Assembly: GCF_033366695.1 (NCBI RefSeq)
Contig: NZ_JAOBTQ010000001.1
Span: 7,192,001 to 7,256,000 of the forward strand
Reading direction: 5' to 3'
Length of the DNA: 64,000 bases
From: Streptomyces sp. SCL15-4
Lineage (GTDB): Bacteria > Actinomycetota > Actinomycetes > Streptomycetales > Streptomycetaceae
Both the position numbers and the translations under genes were made by a program. Positions 6,930-16,329 of the stretch are shown here, in pieces. The notes below the pieces were generated by a model. That model worked only from the letters and a program-made list of their open reading frames with translations. It was not told the origin of the DNA and did not search any database. How positions within the stretch are numbered: position 1 is the first letter of the stretch; every line of letters starts with the position of its first letter.

Positions 6930-9419
6930 ATGACGGAAAGCGCGCAGGAGCGGGTCGCGAAGCGGTACGACGGCCCGTCGCCGGACCGGTACGACGACCG
7001 GGCCCCGGGTGATCCCCTTTTAGGGGACCGCGGGAGCGATCAGGCGGGCGGCGCGGCCGGGCGGGCCGCGCCGCCGGAGACCGATCTGGAACTGCTGGTG
7101 CACGGTGTCGGCGGCACCACACCGGAGAAGATGCTCGGCGATCCGCGCACGGTCCGGGTCTCGGGCGACGACACGGCCGCCGTCTTCCGGCGCACCGAGG
7201 ACGCCTGGACCGAACCGGCCGACGGGACCGCGCCGGCCGGGCGGGAACCGGGCGGCGGGCCGGTGCGGGAGGCGTACGTCTGGTGCAACCTCACCTCCGG
7301 CGACGGCAGCCGCGCCCTGTGGCTGTTGCTGCTGCCGTTCATGGTCGTCAACCTCGCCCACTGGATGCGCCCCGCCGCACCCGGCCGGCCGCGCACCGTC
7401 CGGCTCTACGGCCTGCTGGTACGGCTGGCCGCGCTCACCCTGACCGTGCTGCTGGTCGCCGCCGTCTGCGAGGTCGCGCTGGACCTGGTGGCCTGGCAGT
7501 GCGCGAACGCCCCCGCGTGCGTACGCCGCCACTCCTGGCTGGGCTTCCTGGCCCCGGCGGCCCCCGGCGCGCCCGCCGGGGCCGGCGGCTGGTGGAGCGC
7601 GCCGGGCCGCCGACTGGCCGTCGCCGCCCTGCTGCCGACCGCGCTGACCGGCCTGCTCTGGTACCTCTCGCACCGCACCTGGAGCGCCTACGAGTCCCAG
7701 CGGCCGCTGACCCCGGACGCCGCCGCGCAGACCACCGGCGCCACCGGAGCGGGCACCCGCGCCGCCGGACCCGGCGCCGGCACCCAGGAGCCGGATCCCG
7801 ACGACAGCGCGCTGGCCCGGCCCGGTTTCTGGTACGGGCGCCGTCTGGTCGCGCGGCTGCGTGCGGCGCACACCGCGGCCGGGCTGCTCACCGTGGCCGC
7901 CGCCGTCACCGTCCCGGCCGCCCGCTTCGACCACCGGCCCGGCGGCCCCGCCGTCCTGGACTTCCTCGGCTGGGCCGTGCCCGCGGCCCTGCTCGCCGCG
8001 GCGGTCGCGGTGGCCTGGGTGGTCTGCCGCCGGGGCCGCAGCGAGCGCCGCCTCGACCGGCGTCTGGACCGGCACCTGGTCCGCGGCCTGCCGCTCGGCG
8101 CGCTCACCCTGCTCCTGCTCGCCCTGCTGTACACCGGCTGGTCCCGGCCCGGCTGGCAGTCCACCGGGCGGCTGCCCGGCGCCTGGGCCTTCGGCGGCCT
8201 GATGCTGGCCCAGGGCCTGTTCGTCGTCGCCCTCGCGGTCGTGGCCCGGGACCTGTACCGGCGCCGTCCCGACCCGCGCACCGGGATGCGGGGCCTCGGC
8301 GGGCCCGCCGTCGCGCTGCTCGCCTGCGCCCTGGCCGGAGTGATCTCCGGCGGGGTCGCCCAGCGCGTCGCCGACTGGCTGGACGGCACCCGGTCCCTGC
8401 TCGCCGGCCCGCCCGCCCTGCTGACCTGGCAGGCGTCCGTCATCCCGCCGCTCATCGCGGTGCTGCTGCTCCTGGCCGCCGCCCTCGCGGTGCGCACCGC
8501 CCGGCTCGCCCGCGCCGAACGCGCCCGGGTGCGCCGCGAGTACGCCGGGGAACCCGAGGACCCGTCCCGCACCCGCGCCATCGCGCACGCCCGCGCCATG
8601 GCCACCCTCACCGACCGCGTCCCGCTCGTCGTCGCCGTCCTCACCGCCACCACCCTGCTGCTGGGCACGGTCGCGCTGGCCGGGGCCGCGGCCACCGGCA
8701 AGACGCCCGACGGCGCGGCCCGTCACACGCCCCACCTCCTCCAGGCCGTGGCCGAGACCTCCCAGGCGCTCGGCTCCTGGCTGGTCGGACTCGGCTTCGT
8801 GCTCTTCGTGACCTGGGGCAGGCGCGCCTACAAGGACGCCTCGGCCCGGCGGACCATCGGCATCCTCTGGGACGTCGGCACCTTCTGGCCGCGCGCCGCC
8901 CACCCCTTCGCCCCGCCCTGCTACGCCGAGCGCGCGGTACCGGACCTCACCTGGCGCATGGTCACCTGGACCCGCCGCACCGGGGGCCGGCTGGTGCTGT
9001 CCGGCCACTCCCAGGGCAGCGTCCTCGCCGCCGCGGCGGCCTGGCAACTCCCGCCCTCCGTGCGCACCCGGGTCGCGCTGCTCACCTACGGCTCCCCGCT
9101 GGAGCGCCTGTACGGCCGCTGGTTCCCGGCCCACTTCGGCCCGCCGGCGCTCGCCGCCCTGCACCGCGACATCGCCTGCTGGCGCAACCTCTACCGCCGC
9201 ACCGATCCCATCGGCGGCCCGGTCCGGATCCCCGGCGACACGGTCCCGGAAGTCGACCACGAGCCCCTCCCGGACCCCCGCGTCTACGGCCGCACCCCCG
9301 ACGACCCGCTCCCGGCCCCGATCCTCGGCCACTCCGACTACCCGTCGGACCCCGTCTTCGCCCGCGAACGCGCCACCCTCCTCACCCGCCTCCTCCCCGG
9401 CCTCCCGGCCCAGCGCTAA
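6930..9419 (+). CDS. Integral membrane protein with split alpha/beta-hydrolase domain
   Basis: 829 residues. The ATG at 6930 is preferred over the one at 6921 because GGGGG (6916-6920) is 9 nt from the former and touches the latter. An early ELLVHGVGGTTPEKML segment (about residue 50) looks like the first strand and oxyanion loop of an alpha/beta hydrolase. It is followed by many hydrophobic helices (roughly residues 125-180, 200-260, 315-370, 385-440, 450-510, 560-630). The nucleophile elbow, LVLSGHSQGS, comes only near residue 690. The hydrolase core thus seems to be interrupted by a membrane domain. A lipase-like role at the membrane is inferred; the family is otherwise uncharacterised as far as I know. 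Confidence 0.8.
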   Translation: MTESAQERVAKRYDGPSPDRYDDRAPGDPLLGDRGSDQAGGAAGRAAPPETDLELLVHGVGGTTPEKMLGDPRTVRVSGDDTAAVFRRTEDAWTEPADGTAPAGREPGGGPVREAYVWCNLTSGDGSRALWLLLLPFMVVNLAHWMRPAAPGRPRTVRLYGLLVRLAALTLTVLLVAAVCEVALDLVAWQCANAPACVRRHSWLGFLAPAAPGAPAGAGGWWSAPGRRLAVAALLPTALTGLLWYLSHRTWSAYESQRPLTPDAAAQTTGATGAGTRAAGPGAGTQEPDPDDSALARPGFWYGRRLVARLRAAHTAAGLLTVAAAVTVPAARFDHRPGGPAVLDFLGWAVPAALLAAAVAVAWVVCRRGRSERRLDRRLDRHLVRGLPLGALTLLLLALLYTGWSRPGWQSTGRLPGAWAFGGLMLAQGLFVVALAVVARDLYRRRPDPRTGMRGLGGPAVALLACALAGVISGGVAQRVADWLDGTRSLLAGPPALLTWQASVIPPLIAVLLLLAAALAVRTARLARAERARVRREYAGEPEDPSRTRAIAHARAMATLTDRVPLVVAVLTATTLLLGTVALAGAAATGKTPDGAARHTPHLLQAVAETSQALGSWLVGLGFVLFVTWGRRAYKDASARRTIGILWDVGTFWPRAAHPFAPPCYAERAVPDLTWRMVTWTRRTGGRLVLSGHSQGSVLAAAAAWQLPPSVRTRVALLTYGSPLERLYGRWFPAHFGPPALAALHRDIACWRNLYRRTDPIGGPVRIPGDTVPEVDHEPLPDPRVYGRTPDDPLPAPILGHSDYPSDPVFARERATLLTRLLPGLPAQR

Positions 9420-9430
9420 TCAAGTTTGAT
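9419..9430. promoter_or_regulatory. Operator-like palindrome 1 (ATCAA-GT-TTGAT)
   Basis: Perfect 5-bp arms around GT, immediately after the hydrolase stop codon and 88 nt upstream of the NTF2-like gene. The same half-sites recur about 50 bp downstream, which suggests two operators for one dimeric repressor, most likely of the MarR type. Confidence 0.65.
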
Positions 9431-9467
9431 CAGTGACGGAAGGACGTGTACGCTCCCGGCGGTGTAG

Positions 9468-9485
9468 CTAGTCAAAGTTGATTAG
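9468..9485. promoter_or_regulatory. Operator-like palindrome 2 (CTAGTCAA-AG-TTGATTAG)
   Basis: An 18-bp inverted repeat with one mismatched pair, 32 nt upstream of the NTF2-like start. It shares TCAAnnTTGA with palindrome 1. The regulator is not obviously encoded next door. Confidence 0.7.
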
Positions 9486-9517
9486 TCGAGTGTTCCGCCA
9501 CCGCCGAAGGAGCCCGC

Positions 9518-9946
9518 ATGACCTTCCTGCCCGACACCGGATACACCCCGACCGCCGAGGACCGCGCGAGCCTGGACGCCTGGTTCGCGGAGTACGACGC
9601 GGCGAGCGGCCGGCGCGACGTGCCGCGCATGGCGGACATGGCGGTGTTCCCGCTCAACCTGGTCAGCGACGACGCCGCGGGCGACGGCCGGTCGGCGCAG
9701 TGGGACCGGGACCGCTTCCTCGCCACCATGACCCACGTGATGGGCGAAGGCGACCAGGACATCACCTTCGAGTCCACCCGGACCCCGGTGTTCCTGTCTG
9801 CCTCGATGGCCGTCGTCTTCACCGACTCGACCATGACCGCCGACGGCCACTCCCAGCGCCTGAGGTACGCCGACATCCTGCTCAGGCGGGACGGCAGGTG
9901 GGCCTTCCAGACCATGATCCAGCCCGGCTGGGGAGACAACCTGTAA
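9518..9946 (+). CDS. NTF2-like/SnoaL-like small protein
   Basis: 142 residues with the cone-fold pattern of the nuclear transport factor 2 superfamily: an N-terminal helix pair with LDAWFAEYDAASGRRDV, then strands ending in LRRDGRWAFQTMIQPGW. Members include isomerases, cyclases and binding proteins; no catalytic set can be assigned here. AAGGAG precedes the ATG. Two TCAAnnTTGA palindromes upstream point to tight repression by a MarR-type protein, perhaps in response to a stress or a toxic ligand. It stands alone, convergent with the beta-helix/AAA+ gene. Confidence 0.8.
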   Translation: MTFLPDTGYTPTAEDRASLDAWFAEYDAASGRRDVPRMADMAVFPLNLVSDDAAGDGRSAQWDRDRFLATMTHVMGEGDQDITFESTRTPVFLSASMAVVFTDSTMTADGHSQRLRYADILLRRDGRWAFQTMIQPGWGDNL

Positions 9947-9984
9947 CCCGGCGGTCCACGACCGGCCGGAAGCCCGTACGCGGC

Positions 9985-12420
9985 TCAGGGCAGCTCGGGC
10001 AGGTCCTCCGCGTACAGCAGGGTCAGGTCGTCGGTGGTCGGGTCGGGGAACTGGGCGACGCGGCTCGCGTGCCGCTCCACCATCGCCTCGAACGTCTGCC
10101 GGGCGGTACGGCCGTTGCCGAACGCCGGTCCCTTCGGAAGCGCCGCGAAGTACGTCAGCAGCGCCTCCGAAGCGCCCGGCGCCAGCCGGTACTCGTGCTC
10201 GTCCGCCTGCTGCCGCACGATCCGCAGCAGTTCCTCGGGGCCGTAGTCGCCGAAGGTGATGGTGCGGGAGAAGCGGGAGGCCACACCCGGGTTGACGGAG
10301 AGGAAGCGCTCCATCTCCGCGGTGTACCCGGCGACGATCACCACCACCTCGTCCCGGTGGTCCTCCATCAGCTTCACCAGCGTGTCGATGGCCTCCTTGC
10401 CGAAGTCCCGTCCGGCGTCCTGCGGGGACAGCGCGTACGCCTCGTCGATGAACAGCACGCCGCCGCGCGCCCGTTCGAAGGCCTCCTGGGTGCGCAGCGC
10501 CGTGGAGCCGATGTGCTCGCCGACCAGGTCGACCCGGGACACCTCCACCAGGTGGCCCTTCTCCAGCACGTCCAGCGCGGCGAGGATCCCGCCGTACAGC
10601 CGGGCGACCGTCGTCTTGCCGGTGCCGGGGGAGCCGGTGAAGACCAGATGCCGCTTGACCGAGGCCGCCTTCAGGCCCGCCCGCTGCCGGCGCTGGCCCA
10701 CCTCGATCATGTCGGTCAGCGCCCGCACCTCCCGCTTGACGCTCTCCAGCCCCACCAGCGCGTCGAGTTCCCCGAGCACGTCCTTCGGCGTCCGCCGCGA
10801 TCCGTCCGCCTCCCCGGCGGGGCCGGACGGTGCCGGCTCCGCCGCGCCCTGCCCGGGCAGGGCGCCGAGCAGGCCGGGGGACTGCGGCACCGTCCGTACG
10901 GCCGGCTCCGGGGCGGGCGCCCGGGAGGCGGCACTCTCGTCGCTGGTGCAGTCCTCCACGACCGGCCCCGTCCCGGCGCCCGCGTCCGGGCCGGCGTCGG
11001 CGAACTCGTACCCGCCGCGCGCGCACCGTTCCGTACGGCACTTGCGCAGCGTCGTGCGGCTGCCGTCGATCACATGGAAGCCGTAGCCCCCGCTGCCGGT
11101 GACCCGGCAGTTCAGGAAGCTGCCCCGGCCGCCCGCGGAGACGTAGAAACCGGCCTCGGCGGCCGAGGCGACCGTGCAGCGCTCGACGACCGGGTCGGCG
11201 CCCTTGGTGACGATCACTCCCGTCTGGGTGTCCTCCAGGGTGCAGTTGTTCAGCGTGCCGCCGCTGCCGTGGTCGCGGAACCAGGCGCCGGTCGCCGCCT
11301 GCCGGACCCGGCAGTCGTCCAGCTGCGCGATCGCCCCGTCGCTCACCGACACGGCCGTGTTGCGCACCTGGGTCAGATCGCTGTCGACGACGTCCGCGCG
11401 GGAGCCGCGGTCCAGGACGAACAGCGCGTCCGGCACGTCGTGCACCCGGCAGGAGTCGAGCACCGCGGTGGCCCCGTCGCTCACCCACACCGCCGGATAG
11501 TCGCCGGTGCTGTCGGAGATCTCGCACTGGTTGGCGTCCACCCGGGTCCCGGGGTCCCACACCGACAGGCCGTTGCGCCCGAACCGGCGCACCGTCGTGC
11601 GGGTCAGCGTGAGCACCGAGCGGGAGCGCAGGTCGACCGCGTTCTCCGGGATGTCGTGCAGCCGGCAGTCGGCGAGCGTGAGCACCGCGTCGGTGTCCAG
11701 GGTGATGCCGTCCGCGGTGGTGCGGTGCACCTCGCAGTCGGTCAGCTGCGCGGTGGCCCGCCCGGTGATCTGCACCCCGGCGCCGCGCACCTCGTAGATC
11801 TCGCAGCCCACCGCCTCCAGCGCGGTGTTCTCCCCGGTCACGGTGAGCCCGGTGCCCGAGGCGTGGTGCACCCGGCAGCGCTCCAGCCGCGGCCGGGCCC
11901 CGCCGCGGACCGCCACGCCCGCCTGTCCGGCCGCGACGACCTCGCAGTCCTCGAACACCCCGCCGCCGTCGTCGAGTACGGCGATGCCGACGCCGGCCGG
12001 ATTGTCCACCGTGCACCGGCGCACGGTCGGACGGGCGCCGCCGCGCACCTCGATGCCGACGGCGGACCGGGTGACGATCCGCACGTCCGTCAGCTCGGGC
12101 GTGCCCTCCTCGACCAGCAGCGCGGGCGCCGCCGCGTCCTGGCCCTCCACGTGCACGTCCCGCACCACCGCCGAGGCCCGCACGGTGAGCGGCACCCCGT
12201 CCGCGGGCGCGATCCGCACCGGACCGGCCGAGCCCTCGGACCCGCGCAGCGTCACCGCCCGGTGCACGACGAGGTTCTCCCGGTAGGTGCCGGGGGCGAT
12301 GGTGAGGACGTCGCCGTCGGCGGCGGCCTCCAGGGCGGCGGCGAGCGACGCGTACTCACCCGTGCGGCGCCGCCACCGCGATGTACCGGTGTGCGTCACC
12401 TGGACCGTGCCCTGTGCCAT
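9985..12420 (-). CDS. Right-handed beta-helix repeat protein fused to a CbbX/EccA-type AAA+ ATPase
   Basis: 811 residues from ATG 12420. The first 500 residues are a right-handed parallel beta-helix built of repeats about 23 residues long, each with a pattern like [14 protein letters not shown] or [13 protein letters not shown]. Next comes an acidic/Pro-rich linker. The C-terminal 280 residues are an AAA+ module of the CbxX/CfqX kind: Walker [10 protein letters not shown], Walker [11 protein letters not shown], sensor SRFSRTITF. This ATPase group is shared by Rubisco activase CbbX, ESX EccA proteins and sporulation SpoVK. The beta-helix probably recognises a partner that the ATPase remodels; the partner is unknown. 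It is cytoplasmic as judged by lack of a signal peptide. Confidence 0.88.
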   Translation of the reverse strand: MAQGTVQVTHTGTSRWRRRTGEYASLAAALEAAADGDVLTIAPGTYRENLVVHRAVTLRGSEGSAGPVRIAPADGVPLTVRASAVVRDVHVEGQDAAAPALLVEEGTPELTDVRIVTRSAVGIEVRGGARPTVRRCTVDNPAGVGIAVLDDGGGVFEDCEVVAAGQAGVAVRGGARPRLERCRVHHASGTGLTVTGENTALEAVGCEIYEVRGAGVQITGRATAQLTDCEVHRTTADGITLDTDAVLTLADCRLHDIPENAVDLRSRSVLTLTRTTVRRFGRNGLSVWDPGTRVDANQCEISDSTGDYPAVWVSDGATAVLDSCRVHDVPDALFVLDRGSRADVVDSDLTQVRNTAVSVSDGAIAQLDDCRVRQAATGAWFRDHGSGGTLNNCTLEDTQTGVIVTKGADPVVERCTVASAAEAGFYVSAGGRGSFLNCRVTGSGGYGFHVIDGSRTTLRKCRTERCARGGYEFADAGPDAGAGTGPVVEDCTSDESAASRAPAPEPAVRTVPQSPGLLGALPGQGAAEPAPSGPAGEADGSRRTPKDVLGELDALVGLESVKREVRALTDMIEVGQRRQRAGLKAASVKRHLVFTGSPGTGKTTVARLYGGILAALDVLEKGHLVEVSRVDLVGEHIGSTALRTQEAFERARGGVLFIDEAYALSPQDAGRDFGKEAIDTLVKLMEDHRDEVVVIVAGYTAEMERFLSVNPGVASRFSRTITFGDYGPEELLRIVRQQADEHEYRLAPGASEALLTYFAALPKGPAFGNGRTARQTFEAMVERHASRVAQFPDPTTDDLTLLYAEDLPELP

Positions 12421-12641
12421 GGCGTTGCTGTGTCCCCACCTCGTCGTCCTGATGGCTCGCTGCCCGTCGGGGCGCTGCCGCCGGTGCCGGGCCGCGACCG
12501 GGCCCGCCCGCCCGCGTGAGCGCGCTCCCCGGCCCCCGCCCGCCCCGGAGGTCACGCACCCACGGGGTGTCGCCGACAGCGCTTCGGCCGGTCCACCGTA
12601 GCGCGTGCGTGCGCGGCCGGTTGACCAGAGCCGTGGGGCCG

Positions 12642-13247
12642 TCAGCTGCCGGTGCCCGCCTTGCCCCAGTCCGGGCCGGCCCGGTCCCACGCCTGGTCCC
12701 AGCGCGCGTACCGGCGGCGGACCAGGCGCCATACGGTCACGCGCCGGGCGGTCTCGGCCAGGGCCGCGGTCAGCAGGGCCGCGCCGAGCCCCGCGAGCGC
12801 GGCGTGCGTCGTCGCCGTGGCGGAGTCCAGCGGGCGGCCCGTCGCCCGGCCGTGCGGATCGGTCCAGAGCCCGAAGCGGTCGCCGCGGTGCGGGGACTTC
12901 AGGTCCGCGAGGACCGGACCGTGCCGCCGGCTGCCGTCCGGACCGGTCCAGTACGCCAGGACCCGGCTGCGGCTCTGCCGCGCGGAGGCCGGCTCGGGGT
13001 CGGCCTCCGGCAGGGCGCCGCCCAGTTCGCGCACCACGGTGGCCGTGACGAGATGGCGCGCGTGCTGCTGCTGCCTCGCGGAGCGCTGGAGCGCGTCCTC
13101 GGCGGCGGTCCCGACCAGCCACCCCGTCACGGGCGCGGCCACGGCCATCAGCAGCAGCGCGACGAGCGCCGCCCACGCCTCGGCCAGATCGGTCGCCCGG
13201 CGCAGCGGATTGCGCCGCCAGCGCCACAGTCCGGTGAGTGCCCGCAT
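12642..13247 (-). CDS. Rv1733c-like membrane protein
   Basis: 201 residues with two transmembrane helices, about 27-48 ([20 protein letters not shown]) and about 147-165, flanking an extracytoplasmic loop of about 100 residues. The N-terminus has the [13 protein letters not shown] signature seen in actinobacterial homologues of the mycobacterial protein Rv1733c. Function is unknown. AAGGGGGG lies just before the ATG. It follows the beta-helix/AAA+ gene in the opposite reading order, 220 nt upstream of it, and could share its transcript. Confidence 0.8.
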   Translation of the reverse strand: MRALTGLWRWRRNPLRRATDLAEAWAALVALLLMAVAAPVTGWLVGTAAEDALQRSARQQQHARHLVTATVVRELGGALPEADPEPASARQSRSRVLAYWTGPDGSRRHGPVLADLKSPHRGDRFGLWTDPHGRATGRPLDSATATTHAALAGLGAALLTAALAETARRVTVWRLVRRRYARWDQAWDRAGPDWGKAGTGS

Positions 13248-13416
13248 GTCCCCCCTTCCGGTCCGTCACCACTCCCGGCGCCGGTGCCCGCCCCGGTCCC
13301 GACCGGGAGGGAGCGGCATCATCCGTGCCGGGACATCCGACGTACGCGGTCTCTCACGAATTCCCCACGCTCCCTCAACGACCGGCACACGGCCCCCGGT
13401 TCCCGGTCCGCGCCGA

Positions 13417-14247
13417 TCACCGCCGGTCGAGCACGCGCACCGGGTCGCCCACGCCGACCGTGCCGGGGCCGAGGGGCACGAGGTTCAGCCCGAACAGCAC
13501 CTTCCCGCCCGTCCTGCGGTGGCGTGCCAGGGTGTGCAGGGGCTCCCGGCCGCGTGCGGCGGTGTCCTGGTCGGTGGTGGTCACCACGCACCGCGCGCTC
13601 GGCTTGGCGACCCGGAAGACCACATCGCCGACGGAGATCCGGCGCCAGCCGTCCTCGGCCCAGGGCTCGGTGCCGGCGACGACGAGATTGGGCCGGAACC
13701 GGTCCATGGGCAGCGGGCCCTCGTGGGCGTGCGGCCCCTCGGCTATCAGGGAGTTCAGCGCGTCGAGCGAGGCCGACGTGGTGACCAGCAGGGGGAAGCC
13801 GTCGGCGAAGCTCACCGTCTCGCCGGGCAGGGCGTGGTCCGGGGCGACCGCGCGGCGCACGGCCGGGTCGTCCATGTGGACCAGGCGCACGTCGGTCCCC
13901 AGATAGGCGCTGCACCAGGCGTGCGCGGCGGCGGCGGCCGGGACCGCCTCCACCTTCGTGCGGAACACGTCCACCGGAATGGTCCCGGCCGGCTTGGGCA
14001 CCTCGACCGTCAGCGGCGCCCGGCCGGGCGCGGACAGACGAACGCCGCCGCCGGCCAGAGGCTCGGCGGCGGCCAGCGCCAGGCGCGGCGACTCGCGCTG
14101 TGTGACGACCTTTCCCCCGTCGTCGATCAACGTCCAGCGCCGGTCACCGGCCAGGCCCCAGGGCTCCACCACGGCCGACCGGGGCGCGACGCCCCGGAAC
14201 GCCTTGACCGGATGGACGTGGATCGACTGCACTACGGCGTTTCCCAT
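13417..14247 (-). CDS. MOSC domain protein
   Basis: About 276 residues from ATG 14247 (MGNAVVQSIHVHPVK), with two earlier in-frame ATGs at 14256 and 14271. The N-terminal MOSC beta-barrel contains HPVKAFRG and GDRRWTLID. The C-terminal MOSC domain contains MDRFRPNLVV and the conserved Cys in PSARCVVTT. MOSC proteins carry molybdenum cofactor bound to that Cys and act in sulfur or N-hydroxylated compound reduction (mARC, YcbX, YiiM). No partner reductase lies beside it. Confidence 0.9.
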   Translation of the reverse strand: MGNAVVQSIHVHPVKAFRGVAPRSAVVEPWGLAGDRRWTLIDDGGKVVTQRESPRLALAAAEPLAGGGVRLSAPGRAPLTVEVPKPAGTIPVDVFRTKVEAVPAAAAAHAWCSAYLGTDVRLVHMDDPAVRRAVAPDHALPGETVSFADGFPLLVTTSASLDALNSLIAEGPHAHEGPLPMDRFRPNLVVAGTEPWAEDGWRRISVGDVVFRVAKPSARCVVTTTDQDTAARGREPLHTLARHRRTGGKVLFGLNLVPLGPGTVGVGDPVRVLDRR

Positions 14248-14289
14248 GCCGTCCATCGTGCCAGGCGGCACCGACAGCCGGGTGTGCCG

Positions 14290-14730
14290 TCAGTAGCCGC
14301 GGTACTGCTGGTTGTTGTACGGATCCTGGTAGGGCGCCTGCGCGGGGCGCGGCGCGGCCGGGCGCATGGCCTCGTACCCGTTGCCGCCCTGCGCCATCGG
14401 CCGCTGCTGCTGCGGGGCCTGCGGGCCTGGATAGCCGCGCGGGGCGCTCGCCTGCTGCGGGATGTACGCCGTGGGCGCCTGCTGCAGCGGTGCGGGCTGC
14501 TGCGTCTGCGGATAGCCGTAGACCGGGGGCTGCGCGGACGGGGCCGCCGGGAGGGCGGGCAGGGCCGAGGGCAGTGCGGGCAGGCTGTTGCCCGTGTCGT
14601 AGGCGGCGGGGACCCTGATCGGGGCGATCTGCGGAGTGCCACGCTCGGCGACGAGCGAGTCGTAGATCGGGGTCTCCTTGAAGGAGGCGGAGTAGTAGCC
14701 GCCACCATAAGTGGAGCGGGGGGAGGTCAT
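14290..14730 (-). CDS. DUF6643 family protein
   Basis: 146 residues. The conserved N-terminus, YGGGYYSASF followed by TPIYDSLVAERGTPQIAPI, is one I recognise from the Streptomyces-restricted DUF6643 family. The rest is a Pro/Gln/Ala/Tyr-rich low-complexity tail ending QQYRGY. No enzymatic motif is present. TAACTT lies 7 nt before the ATG with no room for a ribosome site, so translation is probably leaderless. Divergent from the TerD gene. Confidence 0.8.
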   Translation of the reverse strand: MTSPRSTYGGGYYSASFKETPIYDSLVAERGTPQIAPIRVPAAYDTGNSLPALPSALPALPAAPSAQPPVYGYPQTQQPAPLQQAPTAYIPQQASAPRGYPGPQAPQQQRPMAQGGNGYEAMRPAAPRPAQAPYQDPYNNQQYRGY

Positions 14731-15034
14731 GGCACATAAGTTAAGCCCACGATGTGCTGGTTGGGGAGACCGATAAGAGGGTTGTTTTCCGTGTCGTCGG
14801 GAGTCTGCCATCCCCAATACGAGCGAACATGGCAAAAAGGGACACCAATCGACGTTTGGATCGTGTAAAGGCCGAGTTCCTTCGGTGTTACCGGCGGTTG
14901 ACCGGCGATCTTCCTGTGCCGTTCCGGGGCGCGCGCCGCGGCCCGGAATAGGTTGTGCGGTAGGGATCGCACGGGCCGAAAAGATCCGGACCGACGGGCG
15001 AAACGCGCCGAGCCGACACGAGATGGGGGCGGAC
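14731..15034. other. Divergent promoter region, DUF6643 / TerD
   Basis: About 300 bp, less GC-rich than the flanks. It contains the minus-strand -10-like TAACTT (14738-14743) and a possible plus-strand -10 TAGGTT near 14950. A 65-codon plus-strand frame at 14754 has no recognisable features and I do not call it. Confidence 0.5.
14738..14743 (-). promoter_or_regulatory. -10 hexamer TAACTT, leaderless start of DUF6643 gene
   Basis: Ends 7 nt before the ATG at 14730, the spacing seen for leaderless mRNAs in Streptomyces. No good -35 is visible. Confidence 0.5.
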
Positions 15035-16306
15035 ATGTCAATGCCGAAAGGGTCGAACACGCAGGTGCCGACCGCGGCGCTACGCGTCGAACTGGGCTGG
15101 CGCTCCGGCCCCGGGGTGCCGGACGCCGATGCCTCGGCGCTGCTGCTCACCTCCGGAAAGGTCCGCTCCGACGCGGACTTCGTCTTCTACAACCAGCCCG
15201 CCCACCCCTCCGGCGCGGTGCGCCACGAGGGCAAGCGGACGACCGGCGGACGGGTCGCCGACACCCTGCTGGCCGACCTCGGGCGCGTGGAGGACGGCAT
15301 CGAGCGGATCGTCCTCGCCGCCTCCGCCGACGGCGGCACGTTCGGGCAGGTCCCGGACCTCTACATCGAGGTGACCGACGCCGCCTCGGGCCGGGTGGTC
15401 GCCCGCTTCGACAGCCCCGGCGCGACGGTGGAGACGGCCTTCGTGCTCGGCGAGTTCTACCGCCGCCAGGGCGGCTGGAAGTTCCGCGCCGTCGGCCAGG
15501 GCTACGACAGCGGACTCGAAGGACTGGCCGGGGACTTCGGCATCACCGTGGACGAACCCCAGCGCCCCGCACCCCCCGCCGCGGCCCCCGTCACCCCGCC
15601 ACCCCCTCCCGTCACGGCCCCCGTCACCCCGCCGTCGCCTCCCGCCGCGGTCCAACCACCGCCGCCCGCCGCCCAGCCGGTCCGGCTGTCCAAGGTGACG
15701 CTCACCAAGGCGGCCCCCTCCGTCTCGCTCGCCAAGCAGGGCGGCACCTCCGGCGCCATGCGGGTCAACCTCAACTGGCAGATGAACAAGCAGCCCACGG
15801 GCTGGCTCAGCCGGCTGGGCGGCCAGGGCGGCGTCGACCTCGACCTCTGCGCGCTGTACGAACTCGCCGACGGCCGCAAGGGAGTCGTCCAGGCCCTCGG
15901 CAACGCCTTCGGCGAACTGCACCGGCCGCCGTACATCCATCTCGACGGCGACGACCGCACCGGAGCCGTCTCCCGCGGCGAGAACCTCACCATCAACCTC
16001 GACCACACACACGACTTCCGGCGCATCCTCGTCTTCGTCACCGTCTACGAAGGTGCCCGCTCCTTCGCCGACCTGCACGCCACCGTCACCCTCCAGCCGC
16101 AGCACGGCGCCCCCATCGAGTTCTCGCTCGACGAGTGCACCGTCGCCTCCCCGGTGTGCGCGCTGGCCCTGATCACCAACACCGGCGGCGACCTCATCGT
16201 CCGGCGCGAGGCGCGGTACCTGGTGCCGGAGCGCGGATCGAGCCCGCAGCGGGCCATAGACCGCGCCTACGGCTGGGGCATGAACTGGACGCCCGGCCGC
16301 AAGTGA
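15035..16306 (+). CDS. Tandem TerD-domain protein (tellurium resistance/stress family)
   Basis: 423 residues from ATG 15035, with GGGGGC 9 nt upstream. It carries two TerD domains: the first about residues 10-175 ([21 protein letters not shown]), the second about residues 245-420 ([16 protein letters not shown]). Between them is a 60-residue Pro/Ala/Val-rich linker. The Asp-rich loops correspond to the calcium-binding sites of TerD proteins. The family is linked to tellurite, phage and chemical-stress responses at the membrane, mechanism unsettled. It is convergent with hpnB and lacks other ter genes nearby. Confidence 0.9.
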   Translation: MSMPKGSNTQVPTAALRVELGWRSGPGVPDADASALLLTSGKVRSDADFVFYNQPAHPSGAVRHEGKRTTGGRVADTLLADLGRVEDGIERIVLAASADGGTFGQVPDLYIEVTDAASGRVVARFDSPGATVETAFVLGEFYRRQGGWKFRAVGQGYDSGLEGLAGDFGITVDEPQRPAPPAAAPVTPPPPPVTAPVTPPSPPAAVQPPPPAAQPVRLSKVTLTKAAPSVSLAKQGGTSGAMRVNLNWQMNKQPTGWLSRLGGQGGVDLDLCALYELADGRKGVVQALGNAFGELHRPPYIHLDGDDRTGAVSRGENLTINLDHTHDFRRILVFVTVYEGARSFADLHATVTLQPQHGAPIEFSLDECTVASPVCALALITNTGGDLIVRREARYLVPERGSSPQRAIDRAYGWGMNWTPGRK

Positions 16307-16329
16307 CCCGCGCGCGCCTCCGGCCCGGT

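Noticed and set aside
7020..9332. 770-codon minus-strand frame
   Set aside because: Antisense shadow of the membrane hydrolase gene; Gly/Ala/Gln-rich with no domain.
9478..12519. 1013-codon plus-strand frame
   Set aside because: Shadow of the beta-helix/AAA+ gene; no recognisable protein, low-complexity translation.
14754..14951. 65-codon plus-strand frame in the DUF6643/TerD gap
   Set aside because: No ribosome site and no conserved features; the region fits a promoter better.
15035..16306. Full tellurite-resistance island around the TerD gene
   Set aside because: No TerB, TerC or TerZ-like partner lies in the window; a single tandem TerD gene is ordinary for Streptomyces.
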